DNA of 44,783 nucleotides from JAAYCI01 sp031549285. Its GTDB lineage: Bacteria > Bacillota > Clostridia > Oscillospirales > Ruminococcaceae. The position numbers and the translations under genes are program-made. Location: the NCBI GenBank assembly GCA_031549285.1, contig JAVBPZ010000023.1:1-44783 (forward strand), in the 5' to 3' direction. The notes under the pieces are model-generated. The model had not been told where the DNA came from, made no database searches, and saw only the letters and a program-made list of their open reading frames with translations. Position 1 is the first letter of the stretch, and the number at the start of each line of letters is the position of its first letter. Below, piece after piece: positions 26,796 through 34,465 of the stretch.

Positions 26796-28066
26796 CCATT
26801 GAGGAATACCTGGGGCTTACCCGCAGCTATACCCCCGGGCTGGAGCCTATGGCGCATATCTTACCGCTGATCTGCGCCACCATCTTCCGGGAAAAGGTGA
26901 CGCTGACGGTGGTGCGCAGCGATGTCGCGCGCAACGAAACCGTAAAAATCGGAGACGATTTTTATATTGTGTGGGATGAGCGGTACTGGGATTATTTTAC
27001 TTCACATCTGGCATACACCCTGGCGCTGGACACCACCGACGACGGCTTTCAGCTGGCCTGCCAGACCGACGCCATTTTTGGGGATTGCCTGCGCCTGGCC
27101 ATCAGCCGTATGCGGTATGACCACCCGCAAACCGCGCTTATTTTGGCAAAGTTTTATTCAAATTATGGCCGCCGGGCTTTAGAGCCGGATTTTCCCGCCG
27201 AAAACATACGGGACATGTTGAACACCGCCAAAATCTACGCCTATTTGCACGAATACTTTCACATGCGCTACAGCCGCCACCCCGAAAAATACGACATTGC
27301 CCTCGGGGAAATCACCCAAATCCTGCTCGATTATCAAGGCCCCATCCGGGATTTCATCGGCAGTTTCATTTCCGAAGATCGTATGGGGAACATCACCATG
27401 CAGGACGTGGACACGCTGTTCCAGCGCATCGCGGCGCGTGCATGCGATGCTGAGCTGGATGAGCTGGTGGTGGACTCCGCCGCGTTTGCCGTGCTGGTTG
27501 CATACACCAAAATGTCAAACCGCCTGGACAACGAGAGCATGGCCGATATTCTGCCACAGATGGTGAACAGTGTGCGGGTACTGCGCTCTTTTAACAAAAT
27601 GCTGCGCGGGTTCGAGGACCAGCTGAAGCTTTTTTGTATGGGAGATGATGAGAAAGAAATCTTGGCTTTTCGCGCGGGAATAGAAAAAAAATTGCTGTTC
27701 CGCGAGGCGCTGTCCATCTTCCCGGAGATGATTCAGGCGCATGCCAACCTACCCGGCGTACCCATGGAAAAGATCCTGGACGCCTACCAAAAGGATACGC
27801 AGCGCCCCTACAAGCGCACCTATGACGATTACACCTTTCACCTGCAGCATAAATATCTCCAAAAAATGGCTCGTTACCTGAATAGCGAAGTGAACATTCT
27901 GGGTGCCGCACAGCTGGACCAGCCGCAGCAGGTACTGGACTTCCTTTTGGCTTACGAGCCCCAACCCGGCGACCAGGAGCACCGCCAGCGGGTACGGGAT
28001 GCGCAGGCGGAAAACGCCCAAAGGATGCACGAATTTTTCGCCATGATGGACGCGGAAGAGGAATAG
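26792..28066 (+). CDS. HExxH-containing protein, putative zinc peptidase effector
   Basis: The 424-residue protein is translationally coupled to the EACC1-like gene (ATGA overlap). The most telling motif is H153-E-Y-F-H157 within an amphipathic helix (KIYAYLHEYFHMRYSRH), the classic arrangement of zincin metallopeptidases. Which downstream Glu or Asp would be the third ligand is unclear. No signal peptide or membrane span is seen, so it should be cytoplasmic. The rest is mainly helical and acidic, with a hydrophilic C-terminus. I do not recognise a named family. Paired with a small EACC1-like protein it may be the effector of a conflict or stress-response pair. A stable T-tailed terminator follows, so the operon contains just these two genes. 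Confidence 0.75.
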   Translation: MTIEEYLGLTRSYTPGLEPMAHILPLICATIFREKVTLTVVRSDVARNETVKIGDDFYIVWDERYWDYFTSHLAYTLALDTTDDGFQLACQTDAIFGDCLRLAISRMRYDHPQTALILAKFYSNYGRRALEPDFPAENIRDMLNTAKIYAYLHEYFHMRYSRHPEKYDIALGEITQILLDYQGPIRDFIGSFISEDRMGNITMQDVDTLFQRIAARACDAELDELVVDSAAFAVLVAYTKMSNRLDNESMADILPQMVNSVRVLRSFNKMLRGFEDQLKLFCMGDDEKEILAFRAGIEKKLLFREALSIFPEMIQAHANLPGVPMEKILDAYQKDTQRPYKRTYDDYTFHLQHKYLQKMARYLNSEVNILGAAQLDQPQQVLDFLLAYEPQPGDQEHRQRVRDAQAENAQRMHEFFAMMDAEEE

Positions 28067-28087
28067 AAAACAGCATAACAAAAATAC

Positions 28088-28135
28088 GAGCGATGACGCA
28101 ACCGATATTCGGTCGTGTCATCGCTCTTTTGTTTT
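28088..28135 (+). terminator. Intrinsic terminator after the peptidase-like gene
   Basis: The arms GAGCGATGAC (28088-28097) and GTCATCGCTC (28117-28126) are perfectly complementary. An inner ACCGA/TCGGT stem around TAT extends them, and TTTTGTTTT follows on the plus strand. It begins 22 bases after the stop codon. Confidence 0.92.
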
Positions 28136-28151
28136 ACTTTCAATCATCCTC

Positions 28152-28200
28152 CCCTGTTCTAGGGATATACTCGCGTCAAACGCAAGTTCCCCAAACAGGG
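28152..28200. repeat. Interrupted hairpin between operons
   Basis: A 49-base imperfect palindrome is built of four matched blocks: CCCTGTT/AACAGGG, GGGA/TCCC, ACT/AGT and GCGT/ACGC around a CAA loop. It lies between the plus-strand terminator and the end of the truncated GH3 remnant. It lacks a T-run close to the stem on either strand. It may be a structured RNA 3' end or a small palindromic repeat element. Confidence 0.45.
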
Positions 28201-28283
28201 CACATCACATTCCCGCCCTCTTGGGGGGGAGGGTGCGCAATGAACTGCACCATGTTTGTCTTCCACTGCCGTGTAAACAACAG

Positions 28284-28571
28284 CTAGCCATCCCCCTTCT
28301 CGGCATTGATTGCATCCAGTATTCCCTGCACCTGGGCCGGGGCCATGGACCCGCCGCTGAACATAGCCAGCGAACGCACCGGCATATCCCCCATCATTTT
28401 CCGGAACATCAGGCTCATGCCATCGTCATCATCGTCTCCGGCCCCGCCGCCCAAAAGGCCCGCCATCTGCTGCTGCATCTGTTGCAGCAGGGCGGCGCCC
28501 GCCTTGGTCTTGGCTATTTCGCCCAGGGTAGAGCTTGCTCGGTTATCGCGCCAGATGGTGATGCGTCCCAC
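28284..28571 (-). pseudogene. C-terminal remnant of a family 3 glycoside hydrolase
   Basis: The frame from about 28571 to the stop at 28284 encodes about 95 residues that look like the extreme C-terminus of clostridial GH3 beta-glucosidases. There is an ASSTLGEIAKTKAGAALLQQ segment, a low-complexity GGGAGDDDDDG linker, then FRKMMGDMPVRSLAMFSGG and a final QVQGILDAIN helix. The catalytic (beta/alpha)8 domain, the alpha/beta sandwich and the FnIII-like domain are absent. The remnant overlaps the end of the ydeI-like frame in another reading frame, so it is a fragment left after a deletion. It is unlikely to be translated on its own; the GTG at its start is incidental. Confidence 0.65.
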
Positions 28572-28918
28572 ATGCCGTTTTTCTTGGCTGCTTCCACGGC
28601 CTTTTCACCTGCTTCAGCCATCAGCCCTCTCGCGCGAAGCGTTTCTACTATCTTCTTATTTTTATCGGACCACGGGCTTTTCTCCCGGCGGCAAGCAAAA
28701 TATTTTCGGTATTGGGTATCGTCGATCCGTTTCATCTGTCCGTCCACCCACCCAAAACACAACGCTTCTTCCAATGCTTCCTTCGCCGACAGCGTGGTGG
28801 CCGTTTCCGTTTTACCAAACACGAGCCATACCCCCTCGCTTGTTTCCGCGTTGTCCTCCAGCCACGCACGAAAAGCCAAACGAGTAGGAAACCGCAGTTC
28901 CGCAATATCCGCTTTCAT
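28514..28918 (-). pseudogene. YdeI/OmpD-associated-like protein, C-terminally truncated
   Basis: The 134-residue frame starts at ATG 28918, overlapping the MATE stop by ATGA. It opens like the YdeI/OmpD-associated family: F.TR.AFRAWLEDNAETSEGVWLVF, then TLSAKEALEEALCFGWVDGQ, RIDDTQYRKYFACRREKSPWS and a helix ending KKNGMWDAS. Family members usually continue for about 60 residues with a conserved helical C-terminus. Here the similarity stops at MWDAS, and after about 14 unrelated residues a TAG ends the frame inside GH3-derived DNA. The protein may still be made but has lost its C-terminal domain. The family is poorly characterised; the operon ties it to the TetR/MATE efflux genes. Confidence 0.75.
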
Positions 28919-30342
28919 AATCCTGGCTCCCTCCTCGTAGGATGAAAACTGTGAACCGCTGCGTTCCCTGCTGTAACCCTCATCTTTTCAGACGCGATAC
29001 GCTTCATCGGTTTCAGGGAAACTATACATACTAAAATCGTGAGAACATCGGCAGCGGGCTGGGCAAAGTACAGGCCGTTCACGCCAAAAATGCCCGGCAG
29101 GATGAGGATGAACGGAACGTAGCAGATTCCCTGCCGGATAGCCGACAAGAACAGCCCATAGCGCGACGCCCCGATGGTTTGGAAGGTAATGGTCATCATA
29201 TAGCAAAGCCCGAACGCCGGGTAGAGCGCCACCTGTGAAATCAGCAGCTTCGTGCCATAGGCAATCACCGCCGGGTTGCTATTGAACAGCGAGATGAGCG
29301 GGCTGGCCAACAGGATATACAGCGCCGCCACTATGGCGGTCAGTACCAGCGAACCGCGCAGGGCAAACTGTGCCGATTGGTGAAACCTTTCCTCATTTTT
29401 TGCCCCAAAGGAGTAGGCCGCCACCGGTTGGTAACCCTGCATAAAACCCATAACCACGTAGCAGCCGATCAGCACCAGCCGTTGCACCACACCATAGGCG
29501 GCGATAATCAGGTCGGCGTCCGGCAGGGCTTTTGCCGCGATGTTGGTCAGGGAGGTTGCCACGGCAAGGCAGATTTGGATGACCGCGCTGGGAATACCTA
29601 TGGCGGCAACGGTTGGGAAAAGCCGGTTCCCCGGCCTCACATATTTGGGCCGTATCTTAATGATGGAGCGGCCACTCGCATAAAACCATACCAAAATTCC
29701 AAAAGTGACAAACTGAGAAACAGAAGTTGCCAGCGAGGCGCCCTCCACACCCATGCCAAGGCCCCAGTCAAACATAAAAACCGGGTCCAGAATTACATTC
29801 AGCAAGGCACCGGCGATAATGGCAACGGAAGTAATCTTCACGGAGGATTCCGCCCTTGCCACGCTGTTCATGCACTGGGCGGGCAGGTTGAAAAGCGCCG
29901 CAATAAACATCCAAAAGGCATATTCTTTGGCCTGCGGCAGCACCGCCAACGACGCCCCGAACGCCCGCAGCAGCGGCTCCATGAAGAATATCCCGCCGAT
30001 GCAGAGCAAGACCCCTATAATAAGTGAAAAGGCAATGATGGTAGAAACCGTGGTGTTGGCCTTTTCCTTTTCACCCGCGCCCAGCTGCCGCCCGGCCAGC
30101 ACCGCCGCCCCAGCCGCAAAAATGTTTTCCACCGACACCATAATAAGCAGGATGGGCAGCGTCACCCCAACTGCGGCAAGGGCTGTGTCGGAACCAAGCA
30201 TACCGATATAGGCTGTGTCCACAATGTTATAGATTGCCTTTGCCAATAACGCAATGGTGGCGGGAACGGCCAGCCGGATGATAGCCCTTGAGGGCTTCAT
30301 ACCGCCGAGGATGGATTCATTCGATACCGCTTTCTTGTTCAT
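28915..30342 (-). CDS. MATE-family multidrug efflux transporter
   Basis: The 475-residue protein starts at ATG 30342 with GGGGAGAG just upstream and overlaps the tetR stop by ATGA. A 5' extension to 30507 is only open frame over tetR. Two homologous bundles of about six membrane spans are visible. The first half has IIRLAVPATIALLAKAIYNI, VDTAYIGMLGSDTALAAVG, AAVLAGRQLGAGEKEKA and a later ALLNVILDPVFMFDWGLGMG, all characteristic of MATE/DinF/MepA-type transporters. The second half has GFMQGYQPVAAYSFGAKN and a final ILTILVCIVSL-like span. It should export cationic drugs or dyes in exchange for Na+ or H+. The adjacent TetR repressor with its double operator indicates ligand-inducible expression. 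Confidence 0.93.
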   Translation of the reverse strand: MNKKAVSNESILGGMKPSRAIIRLAVPATIALLAKAIYNIVDTAYIGMLGSDTALAAVGVTLPILLIMVSVENIFAAGAAVLAGRQLGAGEKEKANTTVSTIIAFSLIIGVLLCIGGIFFMEPLLRAFGASLAVLPQAKEYAFWMFIAALFNLPAQCMNSVARAESSVKITSVAIIAGALLNVILDPVFMFDWGLGMGVEGASLATSVSQFVTFGILVWFYASGRSIIKIRPKYVRPGNRLFPTVAAIGIPSAVIQICLAVATSLTNIAAKALPDADLIIAAYGVVQRLVLIGCYVVMGFMQGYQPVAAYSFGAKNEERFHQSAQFALRGSLVLTAIVAALYILLASPLISLFNSNPAVIAYGTKLLISQVALYPAFGLCYMMTITFQTIGASRYGLFLSAIRQGICYVPFILILPGIFGVNGLYFAQPAADVLTILVCIVSLKPMKRIASEKMRVTAGNAAVHSFHPTRREPGL

Positions 30343-30947
30343 CTCTCCCCTTCCTCTCGCCTGGCCACACCATACAGCAAAACGCGCACGGCGCGGCGGG
30401 CGCGTTCTTCGTGCAAGGCCGTGTCCTCCGGCGCGGTCGTGGCGTTGATGAAATCCTGATACTGCCGAAAAGTCTCGACGACCTCCTGCTTCGTCATACC
30501 AGGACAAAGTTCAATGCAATCCAGAATTTCCGCGAAAATGCCGCTGTTCAAATCGTCAAATTCCGCTTTGCATTCTGTAATTGCGGCAGACAGATGCGCA
30601 GGAGGCGCAAGTATCGCTTCAAAGAACAGCCGCTGGTAACAGGGATTCTCACGAAAAAAGGCAATCCGGGTGTCAAAGTACGCTGTCAAGCGGCTTTGGG
30701 CATCTCCATCCATTTGCTCAGCGTGGTTGTTCAAATGTGCTGTGAGTGCATCGAAACACTCACGGATGCACGTTAGGTACAAATTATCCTTGTCTTTATA
30801 GTAGTGGTACATTACACCCTTTGCTATGCCACCGCTTTCGCAGATGGCGTTGATGGAACTCAATCCGTACCCCTTTTCCGCAAACTCACGCAAGGCACTT
30901 TCTATGATTTTCTGCCTGCTCTGCAGGTTTTTCTCTTCGCGCTTCAT
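30339..30947 (-). CDS. TetR-family transcriptional repressor
   Basis: The 202-residue protein starts at ATG 30947 with GGGTGAG about 6 bases upstream. Residues about 12-60 are the TetR helix-turn-helix: KIIESALREFAEKGYGLSSI, then a recognition helix region GGIAKGVMYHYYKDKDNLYL. The remaining about 140 residues are helical, as in TetR ligand-binding and dimerisation domains. The gene is first in the operon with the MATE transporter and reads away from the paired operators at 30970-31026, so autorepression and co-regulation of efflux are strongly suggested. The inducing ligand is unknown. Confidence 0.92.
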   Translation of the reverse strand: MKREEKNLQSRQKIIESALREFAEKGYGLSSINAICESGGIAKGVMYHYYKDKDNLYLTCIRECFDALTAHLNNHAEQMDGDAQSRLTAYFDTRIAFFRENPCYQRLFFEAILAPPAHLSAAITECKAEFDDLNSGIFAEILDCIELCPGMTKQEVVETFRQYQDFINATTAPEDTALHEERARRAVRVLLYGVARREEGER

Positions 30948-30969
30948 CTAGCTCACCCTCTAAACAAAT

Positions 30970-31026
30970 ATATAGACTTACTGGTCTATATTCAAGCATA
31001 TCACAAATAGACCAGTAAGTCTATAT
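30970..31026 (-). promoter_or_regulatory. Double TetR-type operator overlapping the tetR-MATE promoter
   Basis: Two perfect 20-bp arms (30970-30989 and 31007-31026) form an inverted repeat with a 17-bp gap. Each arm contains TAGACTTACTGGTCTA, itself a partial palindrome TAGAC-N6-GTCTA, the usual form of a TetR-family dimer site. A possible minus-strand promoter lies across them: -35 TAGACT (31018-31023) inside the right arm and -10 TATGCT (30995-31000) between the arms, 17 bases apart. Dimers on both sites would block the polymerase completely. Confidence 0.8.
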
Positions 31027-31083
31027 GCAATCGAATCCCTGGCCGAATTTGGAAATTCATGGGTAGATGCTATCAAAGAAAAA

Positions 31084-31113
31084 ACCACCCGGAATCTCTC
31101 GATTCCGGGTGGT
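31084..31113 (-). terminator. Terminator of the glycan operon
   Basis: A 12-bp perfect stem (ACCACCCGGAAT with ATTCCGGGTGGT) surrounds a six-base loop. Minus-strand reading gives a run of six T after the stem; plus-strand reading gives only a short T-run. It is about 245 bases past the stop of the last glycan gene and also shields the tetR operator region from read-through. Confidence 0.88.
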
Positions 31114-31357
31114 TTTGGCGGCAAAAAGATATTCGTGACCATACACTTTCGCGGGGCACACGGTATAGGGCCGAATGCAACCAAAATCATTCTATTTCGG
31201 TTCGGTCTCCCGTTTGGTTCGGAATAGACAATGCCTTCCCAGCGGCCACGAATTTCGCCATGCCATCATCCGTCCAACACTTACTGCGCAGCAGATTCAG
31301 AAATTCACTAAAAATACAAACACGCAGCCGTCCGCAGCAAACAGGTATCCACAGCAA
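31114..31357. other. Non-coding stretch between the glycan operon and its terminator
   Basis: No gene can be supported here. Short open frames exist on both strands, but they lack a ribosome binding site and run through the terminator stem. The stretch would be the 3' untranslated part of the glycan transcript on the minus strand. Beyond that I see nothing definite in it. Confidence 0.4.
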
Positions 31358-32314
31358 CTATTTCCCCGAAAAATTCATTCTTTTTTCTTCCACAATCAGG
31401 GGCTTATTCATCACCCGTATATTAATGCTGGTGACATATTCGCCCAGCAGGCCAATAAAAATCAGCTGAATGGAACCCAGGAAAAATATGCCCACAATAA
31501 TAGCGGCCGATCCCATTGGGAAGCTATCCCAGTACACCAGTTTCACCACAACTGTGCTAATGGCAATAAGGAGGCAAATGACAGCCAGGGCCAAGCCGAT
31601 AATCGTGGCAAAGCGCATTGCCAGTTTAGAGGTAGAGGTAATTCCCGTCAGCGAATAATCTATCAGTTTGTACAGTTTGAACTTGGACTTCCCGGCCTTT
31701 CGCTCCTCCTGCTGATAGGGAACAAGCTGCACATTGGGCGCCAGTTCCGCAACCATCCCTCGCAAATACGGCATCGGGTCTTCAATCGACCGTAAAACCT
31801 CTAAAAAAGATGCATCATACAGGCCAAACCCATTGTATTGGTCAATATGCCCATATTCGCTTATCTTCGCCTGCATGCCATAATAAAACTTTCTGCAAAA
31901 CCGCTTAATCGCAGGTTCTTTACAGCCTGTTTTTTGCCCGCAAACCACCGTATGCCCCTTTTCCCATTCCCGCACAAACGAAGGGATAACCTCGGGGGGA
32001 TCTTGAAGATCTGCATACATCAGTATTGCGGCATCACCTTCTGCCTGCAGCAACCCGTAGAATGACGAGCGGGTGAACCCATAATTCTTGCCGTTAAAAA
32101 TTGCCTGGACATTTTTATCCTTTCCACACAATTCCGTAATCTTTTCGCGGGAACTATCCGTTGAGAAATTGTCAATAAACAAAAGTTTCCAGCCATACCC
32201 CGGCAGGTGGGCATCGAACACAGCCTTGACCCTGCTGTATACAGTCGAAATATTCTTTTCCTCGTTGTAGGTGGGAACCACCACGGTAATTGTTTTGCGC
32301 AGACCTTCTTCCAT
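31358..32314 (-). CDS. GtrB/DPM1-type polyprenyl-phosphate glycosyltransferase (GT2)
   Basis: The 318-residue protein starts at ATG 32314, preceded by AGAGAGGTGA at good spacing; an upstream in-frame start at 32419 lies inside the previous gene. It has the GT-A fold opening ITVVVPTYNEEKNI and a first acidic motif (LLFIDNFSTDSS). D102-L-Q-D105-P-P matches the DLQDPPE motif of GtrB and DPM1-like enzymes. A KSKFKLYKL amphipathic piece follows, then two C-terminal membrane spans (about 229-250 and 265-290). These enzymes transfer a sugar from a nucleotide donor to undecaprenyl phosphate on the inner membrane face. It is the last gene of the operon, 7 bases after the oxidoreductase. The likely donor is the CDP- or UDP-sugar of this cluster, and the polytopic protein at the other end may use the lipid-linked product. 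Confidence 0.9.
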   Translation of the reverse strand: MEEGLRKTITVVVPTYNEEKNISTVYSRVKAVFDAHLPGYGWKLLFIDNFSTDSSREKITELCGKDKNVQAIFNGKNYGFTRSSFYGLLQAEGDAAILMYADLQDPPEVIPSFVREWEKGHTVVCGQKTGCKEPAIKRFCRKFYYGMQAKISEYGHIDQYNGFGLYDASFLEVLRSIEDPMPYLRGMVAELAPNVQLVPYQQEERKAGKSKFKLYKLIDYSLTGITSTSKLAMRFATIIGLALAVICLLIAISTVVVKLVYWDSFPMGSAAIIVGIFFLGSIQLIFIGLLGEYVTSINIRVMNKPLIVEEKRMNFSGK

Positions 32315-32321
32315 ACTGGGT

Positions 32322-33251
32322 TCACCTCTCTGTGCAAAGCACCTTGCTTTTTTGCTCAATTTCATCCCACAGCCGGATACTTCTTTCGTAAAGCGCGCAC
32401 GGACGGCTCCCATCCGCAAAACTGTCTATCAAATCGCACAGGATCGCGACCCTTGCATCCTGCCCAGGCAGGCCCGCTTCAAACGGGGATGCCGCGTTAT
32501 ATACCGTCTCATCGTCCTGGCCCAGGCGCAAGCGGCCAACGGTAAAGCGGGTTTGCGCGGCGTTGGAATCAACCAATATTTTTACCGTAGGCCCGTTTCC
32601 GCATTTAATCTCAGCTTCCCATCTGCAGGTTTCACCTGGGGCCGTGCAATACAAAACAGAGCGTTTTATATTCCATGCCGTACAAGTGGCCAGCAGTGCT
32701 ATAAGCTGAATTCCATAAAACCGTAACGCGCCGCCACCTTGCGCATCGAAGCGTTTCCAGGTATCAAGGTCGTTTTTGAAATGATGCGCCTCAAATTCCC
32801 AATAAACGGGAATGAACGCACCTGCATCCTGCTCCAGCAAGGAGGCAACGGCTTTCCCCCACTCGGTGTACAGAAAACTATAGCCAATCCTGACATCCAC
32901 GCCGCTATTGCAAAACTTTTGCAGCAAGTCCCGCGCGTCTTGCGGGGTTGGCGCCAAAGGCTTTTCCAGTATCGCATATCTTACCGACCGGCTCTGCAAA
33001 ATCTGTTCCACCCAGTATGCTTGGTCTTGGGGACGCTTTGCAATAACGCAAATTTCAGCGTTTGCCAGCGCCGTCTGCTCATCCTGCACAAACTGCACTT
33101 TTGGGGCAAACTGTGCCAGTTCGGGCCGGCTTTCAAAAACAGCCCTGTACCTTTGCGGCAGCAGGATACGGTGTCCCTTTTGAACCATGGCGGGCAAATA
33201 GCCATACAAGCCAAAGCCCGACCCCAGTATGGCACAGGACATATTTCCCAT
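32322..33251 (-). CDS. Gfo/Idh/MocA-type NAD(P)-dependent oxidoreductase
   Basis: The 309-residue protein starts at ATG 33251 with GGGGA upstream. Residues 7-17 (AILGSGFGLYG) form the GxGxxG dinucleotide-binding loop of an N-terminal Rossmann fold. E96-K-P98 (LEKPLAPT) is the hallmark EKP motif near the nicotinamide. GYSFLYTEWG and GGGALRFYGIQLIALL fit the C-terminal substrate domain, the latter being the usual GG...DxxxH-type helix with the expected His not obvious. It should oxidise or reduce a sugar hydroxyl or keto group. Its position after dehydratase and methyltransferase genes suggests a keto reduction of a 4-keto-6-deoxy sugar (inferred). Confidence 0.75.
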   Translation of the reverse strand: MGNMSCAILGSGFGLYGYLPAMVQKGHRILLPQRYRAVFESRPELAQFAPKVQFVQDEQTALANAEICVIAKRPQDQAYWVEQILQSRSVRYAILEKPLAPTPQDARDLLQKFCNSGVDVRIGYSFLYTEWGKAVASLLEQDAGAFIPVYWEFEAHHFKNDLDTWKRFDAQGGGALRFYGIQLIALLATCTAWNIKRSVLYCTAPGETCRWEAEIKCGNGPTVKILVDSNAAQTRFTVGRLRLGQDDETVYNAASPFEAGLPGQDARVAILCDLIDSFADGSRPCALYERSIRLWDEIEQKSKVLCTER

Positions 33252-33262
33252 GAAAATTTCCC

Positions 33263-34465
33263 CTACAAAATATTTACCACATCGCCAGCATAGCCGTTTT
33301 GGGCCAAATATTCCTTTATCTCGCCGGAAATATGCCATGCAAGGTTCAGGATGGGCAGACTTTTGTTTTCAAAAGCAAACAGTTCATCATCCGAGTGTAT
33401 CTCGATACGGGTTCCTGGCACATAATACCCGATTTTCATTGAACCGGGCTTTTCATACACTGCCGATATAACGTCGTTGTCGATGTCTAATAACTGGATT
33501 AAAATAGCGGCGCGTCCCGGAAAAGCCTTGGCCCGAAGTTTCCCGTATGTATTGACATACCCGTCAATTTCGGCACACTTTTCTTTTTTCCATTTTCCGA
33601 TGAAGTTTCTCATGTCCGCAAATTTATCGAAATATTGGCTTTCCTCCGCGATAATTTTATCCTTATCCGTTGCCATCGGGGGCAAATTTTTGTTGCTGAT
33701 AAAGACACGGATATTTCCGCCATACCTTTGTGGGAATTCAACGTCATACAGCTGCATTCCAAGAGTATCCGCAATCACCTCAAAAGATTTCAGGCTATAG
33801 GTCCTTGGGTGCTCGTGGTAAAACGTATCAAACTGGTACCGCTCTATAATTTCACCCAGGTAATGGTTTTCAATGACAAGCACTGTGTTCTCCGACACCA
33901 GTTCTTGCACGGCGGCCAAAAGGGCGGGCAGGTCTTCTATGTGCGCAAACACGTTTGTGAACACAATGAAGTCGACCTTGCCCACATCCACCTTTATTTT
34001 TTCGGCAACGTCTTTTGTGAAATATGTCTTATATACCCTATGCCCGCTTTGCTCTGCGTAATCGCAGGCATCGGTAGGCTCTACGCCAACCGTAACACAG
34101 CCATACTCCCGGAAGTACCCCAGCAAGCTGCCGTCGTTACAGCCAATATCCAAAACCGTCTTTCCGGTTAAATCTCCAAACTTTTCTTTGCAGGCCTTCA
34201 CCAAATCTTGCATCCCGTTCAAAACATCTTTGGTAAAGCGGGAACGATAATGGTAGTCAGTGGGAAACAAAACCTCTTTTTGCACCTGATATTTCTGATG
34301 CGCCGAATAGCAGTGCTTGCAGTACAGAATTTCAATGGGGTACTGCTTGCATACCCCATCTGATCCTATCGGAATCAAATCGTCACACAACGGGTGCTTA
34401 CCCAGGTCCAGCACGGGTACCAGGTCGGTGGCGCCGCATATCTCACATTTTTGAAAGGTGTTCAC
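33263..34465 (-). CDS. SAM-dependent sugar C-methyltransferase-like protein
   Basis: The best start is GTG 34465, with AGAGGAG 7 bases upstream, inside the end of the dehydratase gene (23-base overlap). This gives 400 residues. The N-terminal zinc-binding part has C7xxC10 and C49xxC52. The central SAM-binding motif is VLDIGCNDGSLLGYF (D106 to about 118), followed by GVEPTDACDYAE and FTNVFAHIEDL. The C-terminal third has the TylC3/EvaC-like layout (YHEHPRTYSLKSFE, then a second alpha/beta domain with a FPGRAAILIQLL strand). This three-part order is known from NDP-hexose C-methyltransferases. Following RfbF and RfbG, the probable substrate is CDP-4-keto-6-deoxyglucose; the methylated carbon (C-3 is usual) cannot be read from sequence. 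Confidence 0.82.
   Translation of the reverse strand: MNTFQKCEICGATDLVPVLDLGKHPLCDDLIPIGSDGVCKQYPIEILYCKHCYSAHQKYQVQKEVLFPTDYHYRSRFTKDVLNGMQDLVKACKEKFGDLTGKTVLDIGCNDGSLLGYFREYGCVTVGVEPTDACDYAEQSGHRVYKTYFTKDVAEKIKVDVGKVDFIVFTNVFAHIEDLPALLAAVQELVSENTVLVIENHYLGEIIERYQFDTFYHEHPRTYSLKSFEVIADTLGMQLYDVEFPQRYGGNIRVFISNKNLPPMATDKDKIIAEESQYFDKFADMRNFIGKWKKEKCAEIDGYVNTYGKLRAKAFPGRAAILIQLLDIDNDVISAVYEKPGSMKIGYYVPGTRIEIHSDDELFAFENKSLPILNLAWHISGEIKEYLAQNGYAGDVVNIL

Noticed and set aside
30978..31190. Short minus-strand open frame in the tetR upstream region
   Set aside because: It runs through the terminator stem and both operator arms and has no plausible ribosome binding site.
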